A program made the position numbers and the translations under genes. From positions 29,416,746 to 29,480,745 of the forward strand of contig CM019214.1 of assembly GCA_009741485.1 (NCBI GenBank): 64,000 nucleotides of DNA, read 5' to 3'. This DNA comes from Malurus cyaneus samueli. Lineage: Eukaryota > Chordata > Aves > Passeriformes > Maluridae. Below are positions 25,101 to 40,100 of this stretch, one piece after another (position 1 is the stretch's first letter; each line of letters begins with the position of its first letter). The notes beneath the pieces are model-generated. The model ran no database searches and was not told the DNA's origin. It was given only the letters and a program-made list of their open reading frames with translations.

Positions 25101-28100
25101 TTGTTTCTCCACTTCTGAGAAGTTTTAGAGAAGCATGAATGGGACAGTAGCTTCCTTTGTACAAGGGAAAACAAAAGCAGCTTACTTTGCTTTACTGAAT
25201 TTGCTTTGCTGCTGGTTTGGGGAGTTGAATTGGCTGAGGGCGGGATCAGTTAAGTGCCAGAGCTTGGCCAGGGCCATGTAGCTGGGAAAAGGATGGGGAG
25301 AGAGCACCATTCCAGTTTGAGCAGCAACAAGATGGATGATCAACTCTACCCTAGCAGCTGATCTCATCCTGCACAAGAAGTTTTAAGTCAGGAACACTTT
25401 CCTGAAACTGTGTGTGTTAAACAGAAGGAAAAATCCCAAAGCTCTTGCTGCCAAGATTCCCAGGCTGTGTCAGACAGGATCTGAATTCTGCATGATTTGT
25501 TAGCTTGGCTTTCTAAATCCTTTGCTTTTATCTATGTGAGGAAGCAATAGAAAGTCTTTGGGGCTAAGGAAGGTGTACTAAGAAGGACAAGGGAATTTGT
25601 GGAAATTCTTAACACTTCCCTAGCTCTTTACAAAAAAATAGATGTCTTGATTGAATAATAGCATATCCAAGGGGCACTTCACATTAGATTGATTACTGCC
25701 AAGCATCATGAAATATGATTAATTTAATAATGCAGAGCTTTCACTGGTATGAATCAAGAGTGGTGCTAAGCTCAGAGGAGGAACTGATGGGTTTAGCTTG
25801 CATTTTAATAACAAGTAACTACTTTGCTTACATGTAGTCATATCACTCCTTCATAATATCACTTTTTTTGCATTACCTGCAAGTGTCAGTAGTGTATTTA
25901 CAAGTATTTCCTTGCTTTTAACTTCTGTTTCTAGCTGAGTTTCACAAAGAAGGTTTACAAAGCTGTAATATTTGTCTCTGTCTTTCTCTATTCCCTATCC
26001 ATTTTTCAATGTGTTGACCAATTTCAGACAAATTCAGGAGAGAGGTAGAGACTTCAAAGGTTTGCAATTGCCTCAAGTTTCATGAAAATTCACAGGTGGG
26101 TAGAGGAGAGAATTACAACTTAGTTCCCCCATGGTGGCAAAGGCTGCAATGTCAGCTCACCACTATTTAACTATAGAGAATCCAAATGGACGTGACCTGT
26201 GAGACAAAAATATGCAGTGGGTCAGGTGCCATTAATTTTGCCACAACCCAAACAGCTCATTTAAGAACCATTGCTCCTGATTTCTACATCAGAGACCAGG
26301 ATGAACAGCAGGTTCTGAGTTTCAGGCTTAGTGCTGGGCAGATAAAAATAGCTTTATCTTCCACAGCATTCAGGGTCCCTTACTAGCAGGCATACAATTT
26401 TAGGGTTGCTTTATTTTTCACTTTTCTTTTAATCTGTTTCATGATTTTCTGTTGGTTCTGCCCTTAGCAAAAGTAAAATATCTGAAAAAGCTGCAAGGTG
26501 GGTAAGCCTTGGTTAAACTGTGTAATTCCTTGATGTGCTGTGTCATTCACACAGGGACTGTGCAGACAAAAGTGTGGAGCGTGTTTGGGATTAGTGCCTG
26601 CTTGCATTTCCCAGCATAGAACAAGGAAAACTGCTCTCTGCTTGCAACACTCACTGGTGGTTCAGCTGTTGGAAGGTTGGGTTTCCAGGGAACAGACCAA
26701 GAGAATAACTAGAAAGTTTAATTATGATTCTTACCTTGAGAACCATCCACAGTGGGTCTTTTAACACTGTCTTTGCTGAGGCTGAGCTGCCGATTTCTAA
26801 TGTTGTGGAAATGAGACTGAAAGAGTTTGCAATGGAAGACAGTAGTTATTCCCTAGCATATAACAGAGTATATTTGATTGGAAGGGTTTAGGGCAGTTCT
26901 AACAGATTTGCAGCCATCAGTAAGATTGTAACGTATTATATAAGCACAGAAATGTAGCATAAATGTAGCTTAAATTCCTGCACTTAAAAAAATTAATTGC
27001 AGAAAAAAAGGGAGTGGAAAGGAAAAGAAATTGTTTACTCAGTTGCTTCTTTTTAACTAGACTTCCTTTGAGCAGTTACTGCAGTATAATTTGAGTTTAA
27101 CCCAATTATCTGACCCCTATAATGGCTCAATACTTCATTTTTAATTTGTTATTTAAATTGAAAATTAATGCATGTTCAAGTGCACTAGGGGAAAGAAAGT
27201 CTGTTTCAAATTGACCATTCTACTTAAATCTGTTTCTCTTTCTGTCTTGAAGTTCTATTTCACTGTAACCCATCCATTATAAGTCCAGGTTCCTTCATGG
27301 TTGATGAAATGCTAAATGCAATATAAAATATATAATGATTATCAGAACTAATACAGCAAAAACCCAGCACTCAGTAACTGATGAGCATGGCGTTTAAGAA
27401 AGAACAAAAGAACAGTGAGCTGGAATGGACAATAGTTTGTTCTTAAAACATGACATTAATAATGTTGCACTTCTCTGACCTTCTTGGCATCCCAGAGCCC
27501 GCAGTGGGAGTTCAAAGTGCTGACCAAGGTATAACCCTTAATTCAAAGGAACTGCTGCTCCAAGAAGCAGGCTCTGCCTCATTGACTAGCATGATTTCAC
27601 TTCAGCTCTCAGCATTTCTGCTTGGCTCTGATATGCAAAGCTTGGCACCAGCGGAATAAAATTTCCCTTTGACTAAAGATTTGCACTGATTTGGGATGTT
27701 TCTAACTGGCAAGCAGAAGGCATTTGCAGCATAACGTGCTGCTGTGCCTTTTTGCCTTCCTTGCACTCTGCAAAGCAGGTTTTGGATTGAAGAGCAGTGT
27801 GTAGCTGTGTGCTGTTTTATTCCAAAGGCACTCTCAGTCCAGCCTGATGGGTGGAAAACACGATACTGCCCGAATCAAATGGATTGGATTGTAAGACATG
27901 AAGTGTCCTTGCTTGTTTGTTTGCTCGCTGTCTCCTCACATTACAGCACAAAGCTGCACATCGCACAATTACACAGAACTGTAATTTCCAGTTAGGAGAT
28001 GAGATGCTGAAATTATCCATGGAAGTGGGGAAGGCTGGGTGTGCCAGGGGCTCGTGGCAGCAGAGCTGAGCTGAGAGCAGTAACTGGTGTGAGGGAGTGC

Positions 28101-31100
28101 TGTAACAGGTCTCTCCTCAGAAGAGTTGTGGAGGTGGCACAAGCTCACACCCAGAAATGAATCTCTCCTTAAATGTGCAACATCCACATGACACCACGCA
28201 CGGAGTTTCAGCTAAGCCAAAGGATAAACCAAGCTCAGGCTCACAGTTTCAACTCACACATCTTCCCAACGCCAGTCTCCCCAAGCCAGGCTGTCTGCAA
28301 GGCTGAAAATGAGCACGCTGAAGCTGTGCTGCCTGCGGGGAGGTGCGATGGGGAGCTGCAAGGGTGCCATAATAGCTGTCAGGGTTTTGAATGTCTGCAA
28401 TATCACAGTGCTGCTGGCAAGAGCCCTCACTAGGGCCGTGGGAGCTACACTGACAGCAGCACAGCTGGGGCAGAGAGCAGGCAGGAGGGGCACGGGAGGA
28501 GGTACAGGAGAAAAAAGGGAAGATAGGGAAGGGTCGTGGAGCAGAAGTGACCCCTCATGAGATGTGAGTTAGCACAAACCTTGGTACATGAGATAGAAGC
28601 AGTTGGCTGCAGCAGGTCTGAGACCCAAATTCCTCCACTGCTGTCTTCCTCATGTTTTCTTCACACTAACAAACATTTCATTTTCTTGCTGACATATCTA
28701 GGATATACTCAGATGTAAACCTAGTGCTCAGACTGGTTCTTGACTTATTCAGAGAGATGGAGACATTGCCTCTGACAAAGCAGAATTTGAAAACTTGAAG
28801 AAGGTTAGAACATGGAGCTCTGCACACAGACAGAAAAGGCAAAGCTATTTATTCAGGCTTCTCAAGGGATGCTAAGCTTAGGCCCCTTAATGTGCTTGCT
28901 TCCCAATCTCTGTCAACAAGAGTTACATTTCAAATGAAGTGTTGAAAAGACATTAGAGCTGAAGTTAGAGAAACAAAGCAATAATTTTCTCTTCAGCTGA
29001 TAGATTTCCCTGACAATGCATACATCCCTGTCCTGCATTGACATTGTGTGAGGTACTACTTCAGCATCGTCTCTGATTATATTCTTGACACCAGACTTTA
29101 CATCTGCTTTGGAATAAAGAATTTTTTGAAGCAGTTTGCATGTGTGAGCCAGCTTTCAGAGGAGCCAAACCTCATCCATTTTTTTCAAAGCCAATATATT
29201 TTGTAAATAGATTATGTTTATCAGAAAATGCCCACCAGGCATTTTATATAAAGGGGATGGTTATTAATATATACACTCCCAAAAAATACTGCTATATATA
29301 CACCTAATTTGGTCTGTTCAAACACATTCTGTTTCATTTGCTGTTTGTAAATCAAACATTCTGAAGAAACTGACTTTAGTGTAGATTTTGATCAAAGATA
29401 CTAATTACTGATTGGTTTCATATCATATATTAGGCTAATTAAAGCAGCTTGTTTTAATAAAGGAAGACCACTGAAATTCTGTATATCCCCTGAGACTATC
29501 TTTGATGTTCCTGTCCAAACAAATGGAAGAAGCCTTTACTGTGTTGCAGGGGAAATGCAGAAAAATGTCTTTGTAATTACAAAGGTATTGTTTTTCTCCT
29601 AAACTCAAGCTTCTGATAAAGTTAATAACACTTCTTTCTTTCAGTGGTGATTTCACATAGTTCAGAGAAAAACAATTGATGCTGAGGTAAAAATGTAAAA
29701 AATGGAAGAAATTAATAATCATTCTTCTCTTGTTTAGCACCTTTAAAATGATTGAATCTGAAAAGACCTACTAATACCTTTTCAGTGGGTATTCATAAAT
29801 GTGTGCTAGGTTTTGTGGTGTGATCTAACTGCGCATTTCAGAAACAGACAAGATTTACACAAAGATAATCAGAATATGTCCATACTGACACTTGCATGAG
29901 CTTGAGTGGCTCTTCTTCAGGTATCTGCATTTTTTTCAAAGTGTAACAGCATCTTATTAGCTGTTAAGTTCAACAGCTTATTCTTTGAGAACATCTTCCT
30001 GCTTTCTCATGGCTAGCTCTTCAAGAGTGCGGTGAGGTGCTCTCCAGAGGCATCTTGTTCTCTCTTTGAGTTCTAGAAGAGACCTCTAAGGGTGGTTTAA
30101 GCTAGATTCAGGAGGCTTAGCCTGAATTTAGTTAAGCTAAATTCAGGAGGCTTAAGTGTGACAAGAAAAATTCAGTGTTAAGTGACAATTGCATTTCTTG
30201 TCTATAATATTGAGGCTATTGCTAAACATGTCATACTATAGTTCTGCCTGCTTTCAAGTAGAGAGCAGAGCAGCCTATGTACAGATGGCCCACAAGCATG
30301 GTGTAGTCTTGAGTATTAGCTGCCTTATTTTGCAGGAATCAGCTTTGAAACCCCATTTTAACCCTTTTTAGGAAGGATTTGGAATGTGATCTATCCATGG
30401 CAGGTCTGGGAAATCTGTGTTATTCCTTGTAATGTAGGAGAATATTTGACAAAAACAGGAGTAGAAGTGAGATGATTAACAGGAGATGCTTTGAAGGCTC
30501 AGTTATTTCAGCTGCAGAGAAGGAGGATAGAGGATGTGTTTGTGGGTATGAAAGCACCATCCAAAATGAAGACTAGTGAAATTAAAAGGAAGTTCTATGG
30601 GCAAGTAAAATGTAAATAAGTGGCAAAGCTGTTTCTAATTTATTTTAATTTGTATAATATTACGAGAAACATTTTACTCTTATTAATGTTATCTATTCCA
30701 CAAACAAAGACTGAATAAAATACTTCAGATTTCTGTATGCAGTTCTTTGACATTGTGCATTTACTGTGAAAATTTCCAATTTATAATAAATGTAGATACC
30801 CACTGACACAAAGAGAACTTTTTCCTCCTTTGCTCCTTCCTCTATCTTGCTGACTCGTTCTCATCTTCCCTGTCCTGGCTAAAAATATTCTCCACTGGTT
30901 AAGTGAGTAAAAATGTTCATAGCCAAGTGAGCATCTGACATAGTGAAAGTTAACTGGTGAGGCTGCATGGGTAAGGGTAGAGAGTGATCAGTGGAAAGAG
31001 GGAACAAGACTGGTCCCTTTTTTTTGGAATAAACTGTTATATCAACTCAGTGTGGTGTGAAACCATCATCTAAGTGCTGTCAGGGAATTAAATGCCTGAA

Positions 31101-34100
31101 GATAGATAGCATAAATTTCCCAGCAGTGTTTGAGAATTTTGAAGTTCAGAGACTCAAAGACAGAAATAGATGCTTTCACTGTGCAAATTACCGAAGGAAG
31201 TGTGGGAGATTTTTTAGCTCTTCCCTGAACTAGTTCTTTATGGATTGGCATTTCATATTACATGTCTACAGGTGTGTGCTTTCAGATTTGTCAGATTCAT
31301 TAGCTGTGTGTGCAAATATTCATTTATATGTAAATATTATAATATAGAAGTATACTATGACATGATAACCATATAATATGTAACCTGTAACATATGCTCA
31401 GATATGTACATGTAAATATTTACAGCTGATATGTCCTGTCAAATACGTGTGATAATGACAAAAAAGTCTATGCCACTGTGCCACTGTGCCACAGGTCTCA
31501 CCCATCTCAGGTTTTTCACCTGGTGACAAAACATAGCATCAGCTCAGGCTCAGATAAGATACAGCCTTGTTTTTGCTGTTAGCATTGGAAGAAAGAAATG
31601 GAATATTGATTACAAAGGGGAAAAAATTTTTGAAGAAATACTTTGGTTTCTGTTTGAAGAGCTTCCTTGGCAACCAGAATTACTTCAGTTTGCTTCTGGA
31701 AGCTTAAATTCCATAGAAACAGAAAGAGATGCACACTTATATGAATGAAAATGTGTATTTCCAGCAGCTTATTTTTGATACTGCAATCTTTAAAGGCTGT
31801 CACCATTCTTTTGAGCCAGAGACTCAGGCCACCAAGTCAGTTAAATTCTCTGTCTTATTAAGTTGCAGTCTTTTGGGATGTGCTTCCTTTCAGATCCATA
31901 TTTGGGAGCAGCATGTGAGTTTAAGTGCTTAATGGAGCACTTTTAAACCGCCAGTTCGTTTTCTTGTGCCGTTTGTGTAATGAAAGTGTTTCTGTCACAC
32001 AGCTGAAAACCAAAGTAAACCTTATGACCCATGAAATGTTTGTGGAACAATAAAGGTGTCAATTATTCTTCCTAGCAAGCAGGAGCACAGAATAGAAAGT
32101 CTCAATAAGGAATCTGGGATGAGTCCTCGTGTGCACATGGTGAAGGGGGGGTAGGGCGTGCCCTGGGAAAAGGACAGGCAGTTTCTGAGGCTCTTGTTGA
32201 AGAATTGGCTCAAATCAAATAGTTGAGCATCCCTGATGGACAGATACAATCTCCCAGACTCTACAGGTAAAACTTCACTACATGAAAACTTGCAATTTGT
32301 GCTTTTCTGATAAAGTTTGTTTGTTTCTTTAGAAAGCAATGCAGTCACTGTAGAGTGAAAGAGGATTTGTAAAAACAGAGACTTCGGTGTATAAACAGTT
32401 CTTGCTGCTAAAACAGTCAGCTGTAGCAGTCTTGATCTATATCAATTTTACCATTTTTTACCAGGAAACAAACTTTTATGACATATGGGATGCTATGTGT
32501 TTTTGGTTTATTGTTCTCATACTGCTCTGAACAGCTGTTTAAGTGATGAAATGACCTTGTTCCAGTTTAAGCAATAAAAGAATATCCATGAAAGGAAGTA
32601 TGTGATGAATTCGTATAATGTCAGCACTGTTGATCAGTGAATCTAAACTTATTTGACTTTTGTTCCCTTTCCTTTCAATGTGGTGTTTAGTTTTTGCTTT
32701 GACTGAATTAATGTCCTTAAATGTGTAATAATTTTTAACAGTTCTTACATAAGTGCTTTTGTTGATTTTACAAAGGGGAATTCTTACCAGTTTGAAGTGT
32801 GTACTGGACTAAGACTTGCTTAAGCAAAAACCATTAACTTTTCTCCAGCTGTGAGATCCAGGTGATTTTTTTTTTCTCTTTTCGGTGTAAAGGTGGCCAG
32901 AGAGTGTCACTGTCTGGAAAAGCACACTACACTGAACTGCCCTGAGAAACCTCAGTGCTTCCTACCTGGCAGTGAGAGTCTAAAACAGAGGAAAGGGGGT
33001 TGATCCAACAGTCAGCACCCTATTTAATGGGATGGAAGAAAAATAGAGCAGCTATTTAAAAAAAAAAAACAATATCTAAAAGGAGTGAAAACACAGGTGT
33101 AGCAGAGCAAATGTACTGCACCTCCTTGAACTAGAGAAGGTCAGCCATTAGGGTGGGTGGATCAGTTCAGACTGGGGACAAAATATGAGCTGAGTAAAGC
33201 TGAGATGTGCTGCAGCTAGAAGGAAATCAGTAACTGCAGTAATGGTTACTGGGAAATGATTTGGGGTTCTCAAATGTTGTGGAGGCTTAAAAGAGCACTG
33301 ATAACAGGACCAGTCCTGCACCAAGGAAAAAAAAAAAAAAGCTTTTTTAACCTGTCTTTTGTTTCTTGTCTTAGAAAATATAAAGCAAGTACAGTTGAGA
33401 CTTGCTTTTAAAAAAATATGTATTAATAATATCTGTTGCACTCCAGTGAAGTCTAAAATTCTACCAAAATCCCAGGAGACCTGATAGTGCATCATGAGTG
33501 GTGACATTTTTAACTGAATCAAGACAAGCATTTTACTCATCAGTGAATGAATTATCTTGAATTTAATATGTGTTCATTTACACATATATCATATTCCTTC
33601 TCTGATTGCAATATAATGGTGACTCCAGTTTCAAAGTCTTAAGTGCACAGAAACTGCTTGAAATAGGTTTTTGATTAAGTAGATTGGTCATTCCAGTAAA
33701 GATTTGCTTGTAAAACAATTTGAAATAATTTCCTAGCTATTCAAAGCTAAGTCTGGCTTTGTAGCTGATATTAGATTATGAGAGAAGAAATAATGTTTTA
33801 ATCAGGTGATCTGTCCCAGGAATTTTGTTTCATATTTCATAATGGCTATTGATTTAATTCCCACCATTCTTTCATTGCTTGAAGATAAAAATATAGGTAA
33901 ATTTGTCTTTATTTCATATAGCACTTTTCAAAGAAACTGTATCTCCAAATGTTTTATCAGGTTAGAAGGAAAGACAAGATGAATTACATGAAGAGTAAAG
34001 CAAATGCATTGGTGTAAGTTAAGGATAAATGCTCAGGAGAGCATTTCTAAATGGTGGAAACAACAGAGAGACCCAGACTAGGGACCTATCAGAAAAATGT

Positions 34101-37100
34101 AGTCCCTACCCTAAAGATGTCTGTGTGTGCCTTTAGGAACAGGAGGAAGCAGTCTCAGAACCTGTGCTCCCTTTCTTTTCCATCTCAACTGTGCCACTCC
34201 CCCTTCTTGGGCTGGGGGACAGCCGGGACCACACAGTCCCCCTGTGCACATTTCCCATCCTTGGGCATTTCTGCAGTCCTTTGGCTTTGTGTGTAGCCTA
34301 AATAACATTTAATCTGCAAAAGCTGAGCAACAATTCCACTGGAGGAGAAAAAGTGAAAGCAATCTGACTGCTTTTTTACTGATGCCTACATATGATAAAA
34401 ATTAACTGTGAGTACCTAAGGTGTAACAAAAGGTATTGCAAATCCTGCCTTTCATAATTTTGCCCCTCAGGATGTGGGGCAAGAAAAAAAGATAAATTTT
34501 CCAAATAAAAATGCTACCCAGATTTTGAAAATGGATTTTGATCTTGTTTTTCTCTTTGGCATAATAATTAATACCTCTCACGTGGTTTCTGTATTTTCCC
34601 CTTCGTTTGTCTGATTAATTCAACCTTTTTATGTATGTGAGGTTGTTTAAATTCCTCAAGGGACTTCTCTCCTGCCTGTGTTACACCAACTGGCCTTTTC
34701 ATGTTGCTATTTTTCCTAATTATCCCTGACACGATATTGGGAAACAGCAGACTTCTTCACAGGCAATAAAACAAAAGCCTCCTTGACCACAAACAAAAAA
34801 AAATAACCCCAGTCCTTATGATTTATTCATTACAGCTAAAACCTAGCTTTTACTTTGATAATCCCTAGGACTGTCAATTACATGGAACAGGTGAAACAAT
34901 CTCTTCATTGCTGTCACCACTTCTGTTTCCATCCCTTCTGTCATGGCTACATGGTCTCATCTCGTTTGCACTGAGTCCAGTGCTCATCTCTCTCTACTGT
35001 TTTGTCATTTAACTCATCTGAGGAAACAAGTGGTTTCTGCCTATGGAGTGAAATTCACTGGCTGCTGTAAGCACAGGAGTTGGGATGCAGAGACAGAGCA
35101 GGAGAAAGGGCTGGACAGCAGGGAACCAAATTAAGGACTGAAGAAGAAGATGCTTTTTGAGTTGAGAATAAGCAATCACAAGGCTCAAGTCCATGCCCTT
35201 GAGGTGCTATTAAAAACAGAAAGAGGGAAGAAAATCTGAATCAAAGGTCTTTGTTGTTGCTGATAATATTGAACAATGTATGATTGGATTTGCTGAATTC
35301 AGTAGTCATTATACTGTCAAATAGGCTAAGGTTTCCTAACTTGGTCACTTGGTCTGAGCATGAGACTTAATCTAAACACCTGACAACATAGAATCGTAAA
35401 ATCACAGGATGGTTTGGGTTGGGAAGGCCCTTAAAGAGAAGATCACCTCGTTCCGACTCCCTTGTCATGGACAGGGATACCTTCTGTTAGGCCGAGTTGC
35501 TCAAACCCCATCCGACCTGGCCCTGGACAGTTCCACAGATGTGGCATCCACAGCTTCTCTGGGCAACCTGTTCCAGTGCCTCACCACCTTCACAGTAAGG
35601 AATTTCTTGCTATTACCTAGTCTAAAGCTTCCCTCTTTTAGTTTGAAGCCGTTCCCCCTTGTCCTCTCACTACATGCCCTTATGAAAATCCCTCTTCCAG
35701 CTTTTTTGTTGGGCGTTTTCTTTAGGAACTGGAATGCATAATTTGGGAAGTCATGGAAGTCTTTCACCATTATGAAGTCTTGTCATTGTAACCAGTGCAC
35801 AGCTATGACTGGAGTTGGCATTAAAGAATAATGAACATGATGTAATCCTATCTGCTGTGGTGTGACAAACCTCCAGCAGGGCCTCAGTAACAGCCTTGCC
35901 ATTATTTAAGAACCAGCCTTTGGAAAGAATATGTTGTCAGGCCATAAATTGTGGAACTCATTACCTGCTGTAGTGAGAAACCTCCTAATTAGCTCAGTTT
36001 TGAAAACTGTAGGAGTCTTACCCATGTTTCATTTTCATCACAGCAGCAAAACATCTGTCCCAAGGGCAGGGAAAAGAATTGGCTGTTGTGTGAGAAGGGG
36101 CCGCACAGGAGAGGGCATTCCAAATTAGAGAAAATTAACTCACAATTAAGTACTTACATACAGACCCATTTCACAAGACAGGCAGTGCTCAGTTGACAGC
36201 AGCCTCTGAAATACAATGCAATGCAATGAGTTTAATTGTCTTAGTTTTGTGGGCTATTATCTACAGACCTGCTGAGGTACCATAGTAACAGATGCAGCTC
36301 CTGGCTGAGATTGGGTGTTCCAGCTCCCTGGTTGCACCAGGGTGGAAAATCATTCTTTGTTTTGGATTTGTGGTAGGACGTTTTGTAAACTACTCTTGCA
36401 TCATCATCCCCATCGAAAAAATGCTGCAGATTTATTTAAGCCTATATAAATTGGGAACTTAGGGACATAGGAAAATCCAAGCTAGCTCCCAGATGTATTC
36501 CACAGGGATGCTGGAAACAGCCAGGGAGGTGCCAGCCTGTAGCCAGGGTGTGCTTATGCTGAGGAGCAAAGTGATTTTCTGTGTGTCTGCAGGTCCCTGC
36601 GAGTCACACAGCAGGGACATGGCACCAGCAGTGTGTGATTCAGCACACAGCGTGCCTGTGGAGCTGGGGGGCAGAGTTTGTGGGCAGGGTTTACCTGAGA
36701 GTGTGGCTGCAGCTGGGGTGGCCTCTTGGGCCTGCTCTGTGGCGAACTCTTAACTCCAAAAATGGGAATTGTTGTGGAAGAAATAGCAGCCAACTCCCTG
36801 TGCCAGGTGCATTTCTGGCAGCTGAACAAGAGTCTGTGACCCATATCTGTGGCCACTGTGTGCCCCTTGTTGCCTTCACCAGTCTCGCTTGGACAGGGGA
36901 TGACAGTGCAGGCAATGGTGGCTTATGGCTGCTGAAGGATGGAGGTTGTCCAAGACAAATTCTGGAAAAAATTGCATGTCTTTTCTGAAAGAAGGCATCA
37001 TGCAAGAATTTAACAGTCTAGCCCTTCACTAGTTTTGCATTTTGGGGTGTTTTCCTATTTCTGTGACGTGACTGATGGTAAATTACAGCTCTTCGGCCTA

Positions 37101-40100
37101 TACTGTGTACAAAAGTCTCTCATTCCATGTGCTATATTGCTCTCCCATTTGCTGAAATCCCTCTGTTAAACAGATGCCTTTTGGGTTCGATTGTTAGGCT
37201 CACACAGTACAAATTTCAGTGTTTAATAATTGGTTTTATGGCTCTCTTACAAGTAATCAAATTATTGTATTCTATACAAGAACCAGCAGTTAACATGTTC
37301 TGATGTCAACAGCTGTAGAGAAACCTGGCTGCTCACCAATGGAACAGCAAGAGCAAAACAGTTGCTTGAATAACTGTTCAAATATATTGCTATAAATATT
37401 GAATAGCTGTTCTGACAAAACGTCATGCTGTTGAAAATAGAGAAAAGATAGTGAGATGGATCAGTATTTATTTTTTTAAAGTGCTATTTCTTTTACCTGT
37501 CAACAAGCATTCTCTATCTTTAAATGAACTGCATTGCTTTTCTTTCTAGACAGTCCTAGACTTGTGAACGCACAGCTCCAGCAATCGCCTACTACTCAGG
37601 AAAATTTGCTTTTGAATTTACAACAGCTCTTCATTTGGTTGTCTTGGCAATTTTCAGCAGTAATTAATTTTATACTTTTTTTGTGTTTCTCACATTCTTT
37701 ATAAGCAATGAGAGATTTGAGTGAGAATATGTAATTTTATTTTAAGGAATTTTTTAGTTGTGCTCATGTATTATTATTTCTTTTATCATTCAAATATACA
37801 TGTGTAAGGTGATTTAAGTCATAAAAACCTCTCGGTGTCACATTCCACAACTTTGGCATCATAATAAATTTTATTTCAGTCAAGAAATGGTATTGCCTCT
37901 AAAGGGACTGCTCGCTGGGGTAGTTGCTGGTAGCCATGGATAAGGACAGCAGGCTCTGGCTGACAACTGTGGCTCATGAACAACTCCTTGGAAGGGTAGA
38001 TGATCCCCAACATGACTGAGGAGTGCAAAGTCAACTCCAGAGCTCCTGTCTATAGGATGATTTACTGTGCATCTTTATCTGTCATCTCCTATGGCTAGAA
38101 GGGGAAGCTGAAAGGCCAGCACACTCATTTGGTGATTTAAGCTATCTCCATGAGTGGGACATGTTGGTTTGGGGATTGTAGATCATCAATAAATTGTTCA
38201 CGTGTGAAATGAAAAGCCACCTTGAGGTCAACTTCCAGTAAATTCATCTTGAGCTCAGGCAATTTAGAAACACCTGGCTTAGCCCACTAATTATTTGATT
38301 GACTGCTATGACTTGAAAAACAAGATAGAGGTATCAGACTGTAATGGCTTAATCAGAACTTTTAAACACTGTTGCTTTTTCAAATACAGAGATCAGGATC
38401 TGTAGCAAATGCAGCTGCCACCAGGCAGCACAGCTCACTGCCCTGCAGTGATAGAAGTCCATAGACTTCTTCATCTGATTAATTCCATGTCAAGATCTTT
38501 AGACAACTGAATTCATGAGACATGACCTCCCACACAGGAGAGTCACAGGATAGCAGAGGTTGAAGGCTGATGCAGCCAACAGTGCTTTCCTGGGTTTTCT
38601 GCAAGATGCAGGGGAATGCAGCAGTTTCCCAAGTTCAACCAGTACCATCAGCCGCTTTTGTGTGCCCCTTCTCTCCCCATGCTGAGGATTCCAATTCCAC
38701 AGCAATCCCCGTGGCAGTGCTGACTCGCCTTTGATTGCATGAGACATGGGCTAATGAGAGATTAAAGGAGCATATCAGAAAGCATTGGGAGTCTTCTGTT
38801 TTTAAATTGTACTTTTTGCCAGTTCACCAACAGCTCTTATCTCCAACTGGGTGATATTGCTTTGACCTGTGTGTCCAGGTAGCAGCGCTGTGGATTTCTG
38901 ATTTTTGTTGTGGCATAAGCTATTTGGGATGATAAAAGATTTCTGATAGTTCACAGGCTAATTTTTAACTTACTCAGGATGTCTTTATCTGCTGGTGTGA
39001 AATATTACCATGTAGTAAAGTAATGAAGATTTATGTGAGCCAACAGGATTATGACTTTTTGCCATGTCCCTATAGAAGCACTGCTGTTTTATTTTCTAGG
39101 TTGATTTGGAAGAAATCACCATTGAATTTAAGTCTTGCAGCTGACATAATTTTCTCTTGAAAGATTTAAACATTTCTAATAGGTTTGATAGTCTGTCAAT
39201 TCAGCATCAAGTATTTCTGCCTTTTTACTAGTGGATGACTGTCATTCTGACACTGATCTGAAGCAAATTACAGCAGCGGGAACCATCTTTTAAGAATACT
39301 AGAAAAACTGGAGTAATTGTTTTACTTGAAGAATTACACTGAAAACATTGCTCAGTCTGTTTTTCTCTTCTCAGCTGGTGGCCTCTATCGTGTTTATCAG
39401 CTTTGGTGTGGTGGCAGCCTTCTGTTGTGCAATAGTTGATGGAGTGTTCGCAGCACGACACATAGTAAGTACAGTGGTTTTGTCATCTTTCAGTTTTGAT
39501 TTTTTGTGTTAGTTCTAGCAGGAAAGTATTTTCTCTTGGTTTATATTCAGCAGTGTATTAGGGTTTTTGATTGTTCTTGGTGAAGTTTCCAAATAGAGGT
39601 GAGATATAATGACATAATGAATGGTATGCTAAAAGGCACATCTGCTTAGAAAAGGAAGACATTTCAACAAATACCATCATTTGTTTCCTCTTGCCCTCCT
39701 CTTCCTTGTGGGCGCAGTAAGGATTTGGAACACACCTGATGGTGATGAACACCAGAAAACCCTATGGGATTTGGATACGTCAGTTTACATTTTGGAAATG
39801 TGTTGTTTGCTGTTCTATCTTTTGTGACAGAGTACCTAAACCCAAGCTTTTCATTGACCTTTGATTTCCAAAATCATCAGGAGCTAAGTAGTCATACATG
39901 TTAATAGACATTAGAGGTCAGATGTAGTATGCTATATAACAGAGCAAGTGTGATGGTGTATGAGCCTCTGTGTCTGCTGTGAAATACCATGGGCTGCTCA
40001 TCTTTCTGCTTGTGTTCATTGAGGGGCAGCATAACTCCACTGGCATCACTGGAATCCTACTTAAATTTCTGTTAGCAAATACCTCAGAATAATTAGGCTT

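Larger units (their letters stand above)
24984..39374 (+). other. TMEM255B: TMEM255B intron 3
   Basis: A 14.39-kb intron, donor GTAAGT, acceptor TTCTCAG. It contains a CR1 copy at 35.4 kb, a perfect short hairpin at 30.1 kb, AT-rich stretches around 31.3-31.4 kb and 37.7 kb, and GC-richer patches at about 28.2-28.6 kb and 36.5-36.9 kb whose open frames I cannot assign. No nested gene was recognised. Confidence 0.85.

Noticed and set aside
28254..28560. Paired 79- and 83-codon frames on opposite strands in a GC-richer patch
   Set aside because: The plus-strand product looks superficially like a membrane peptide but matches nothing I know, and the patch has no splice context.
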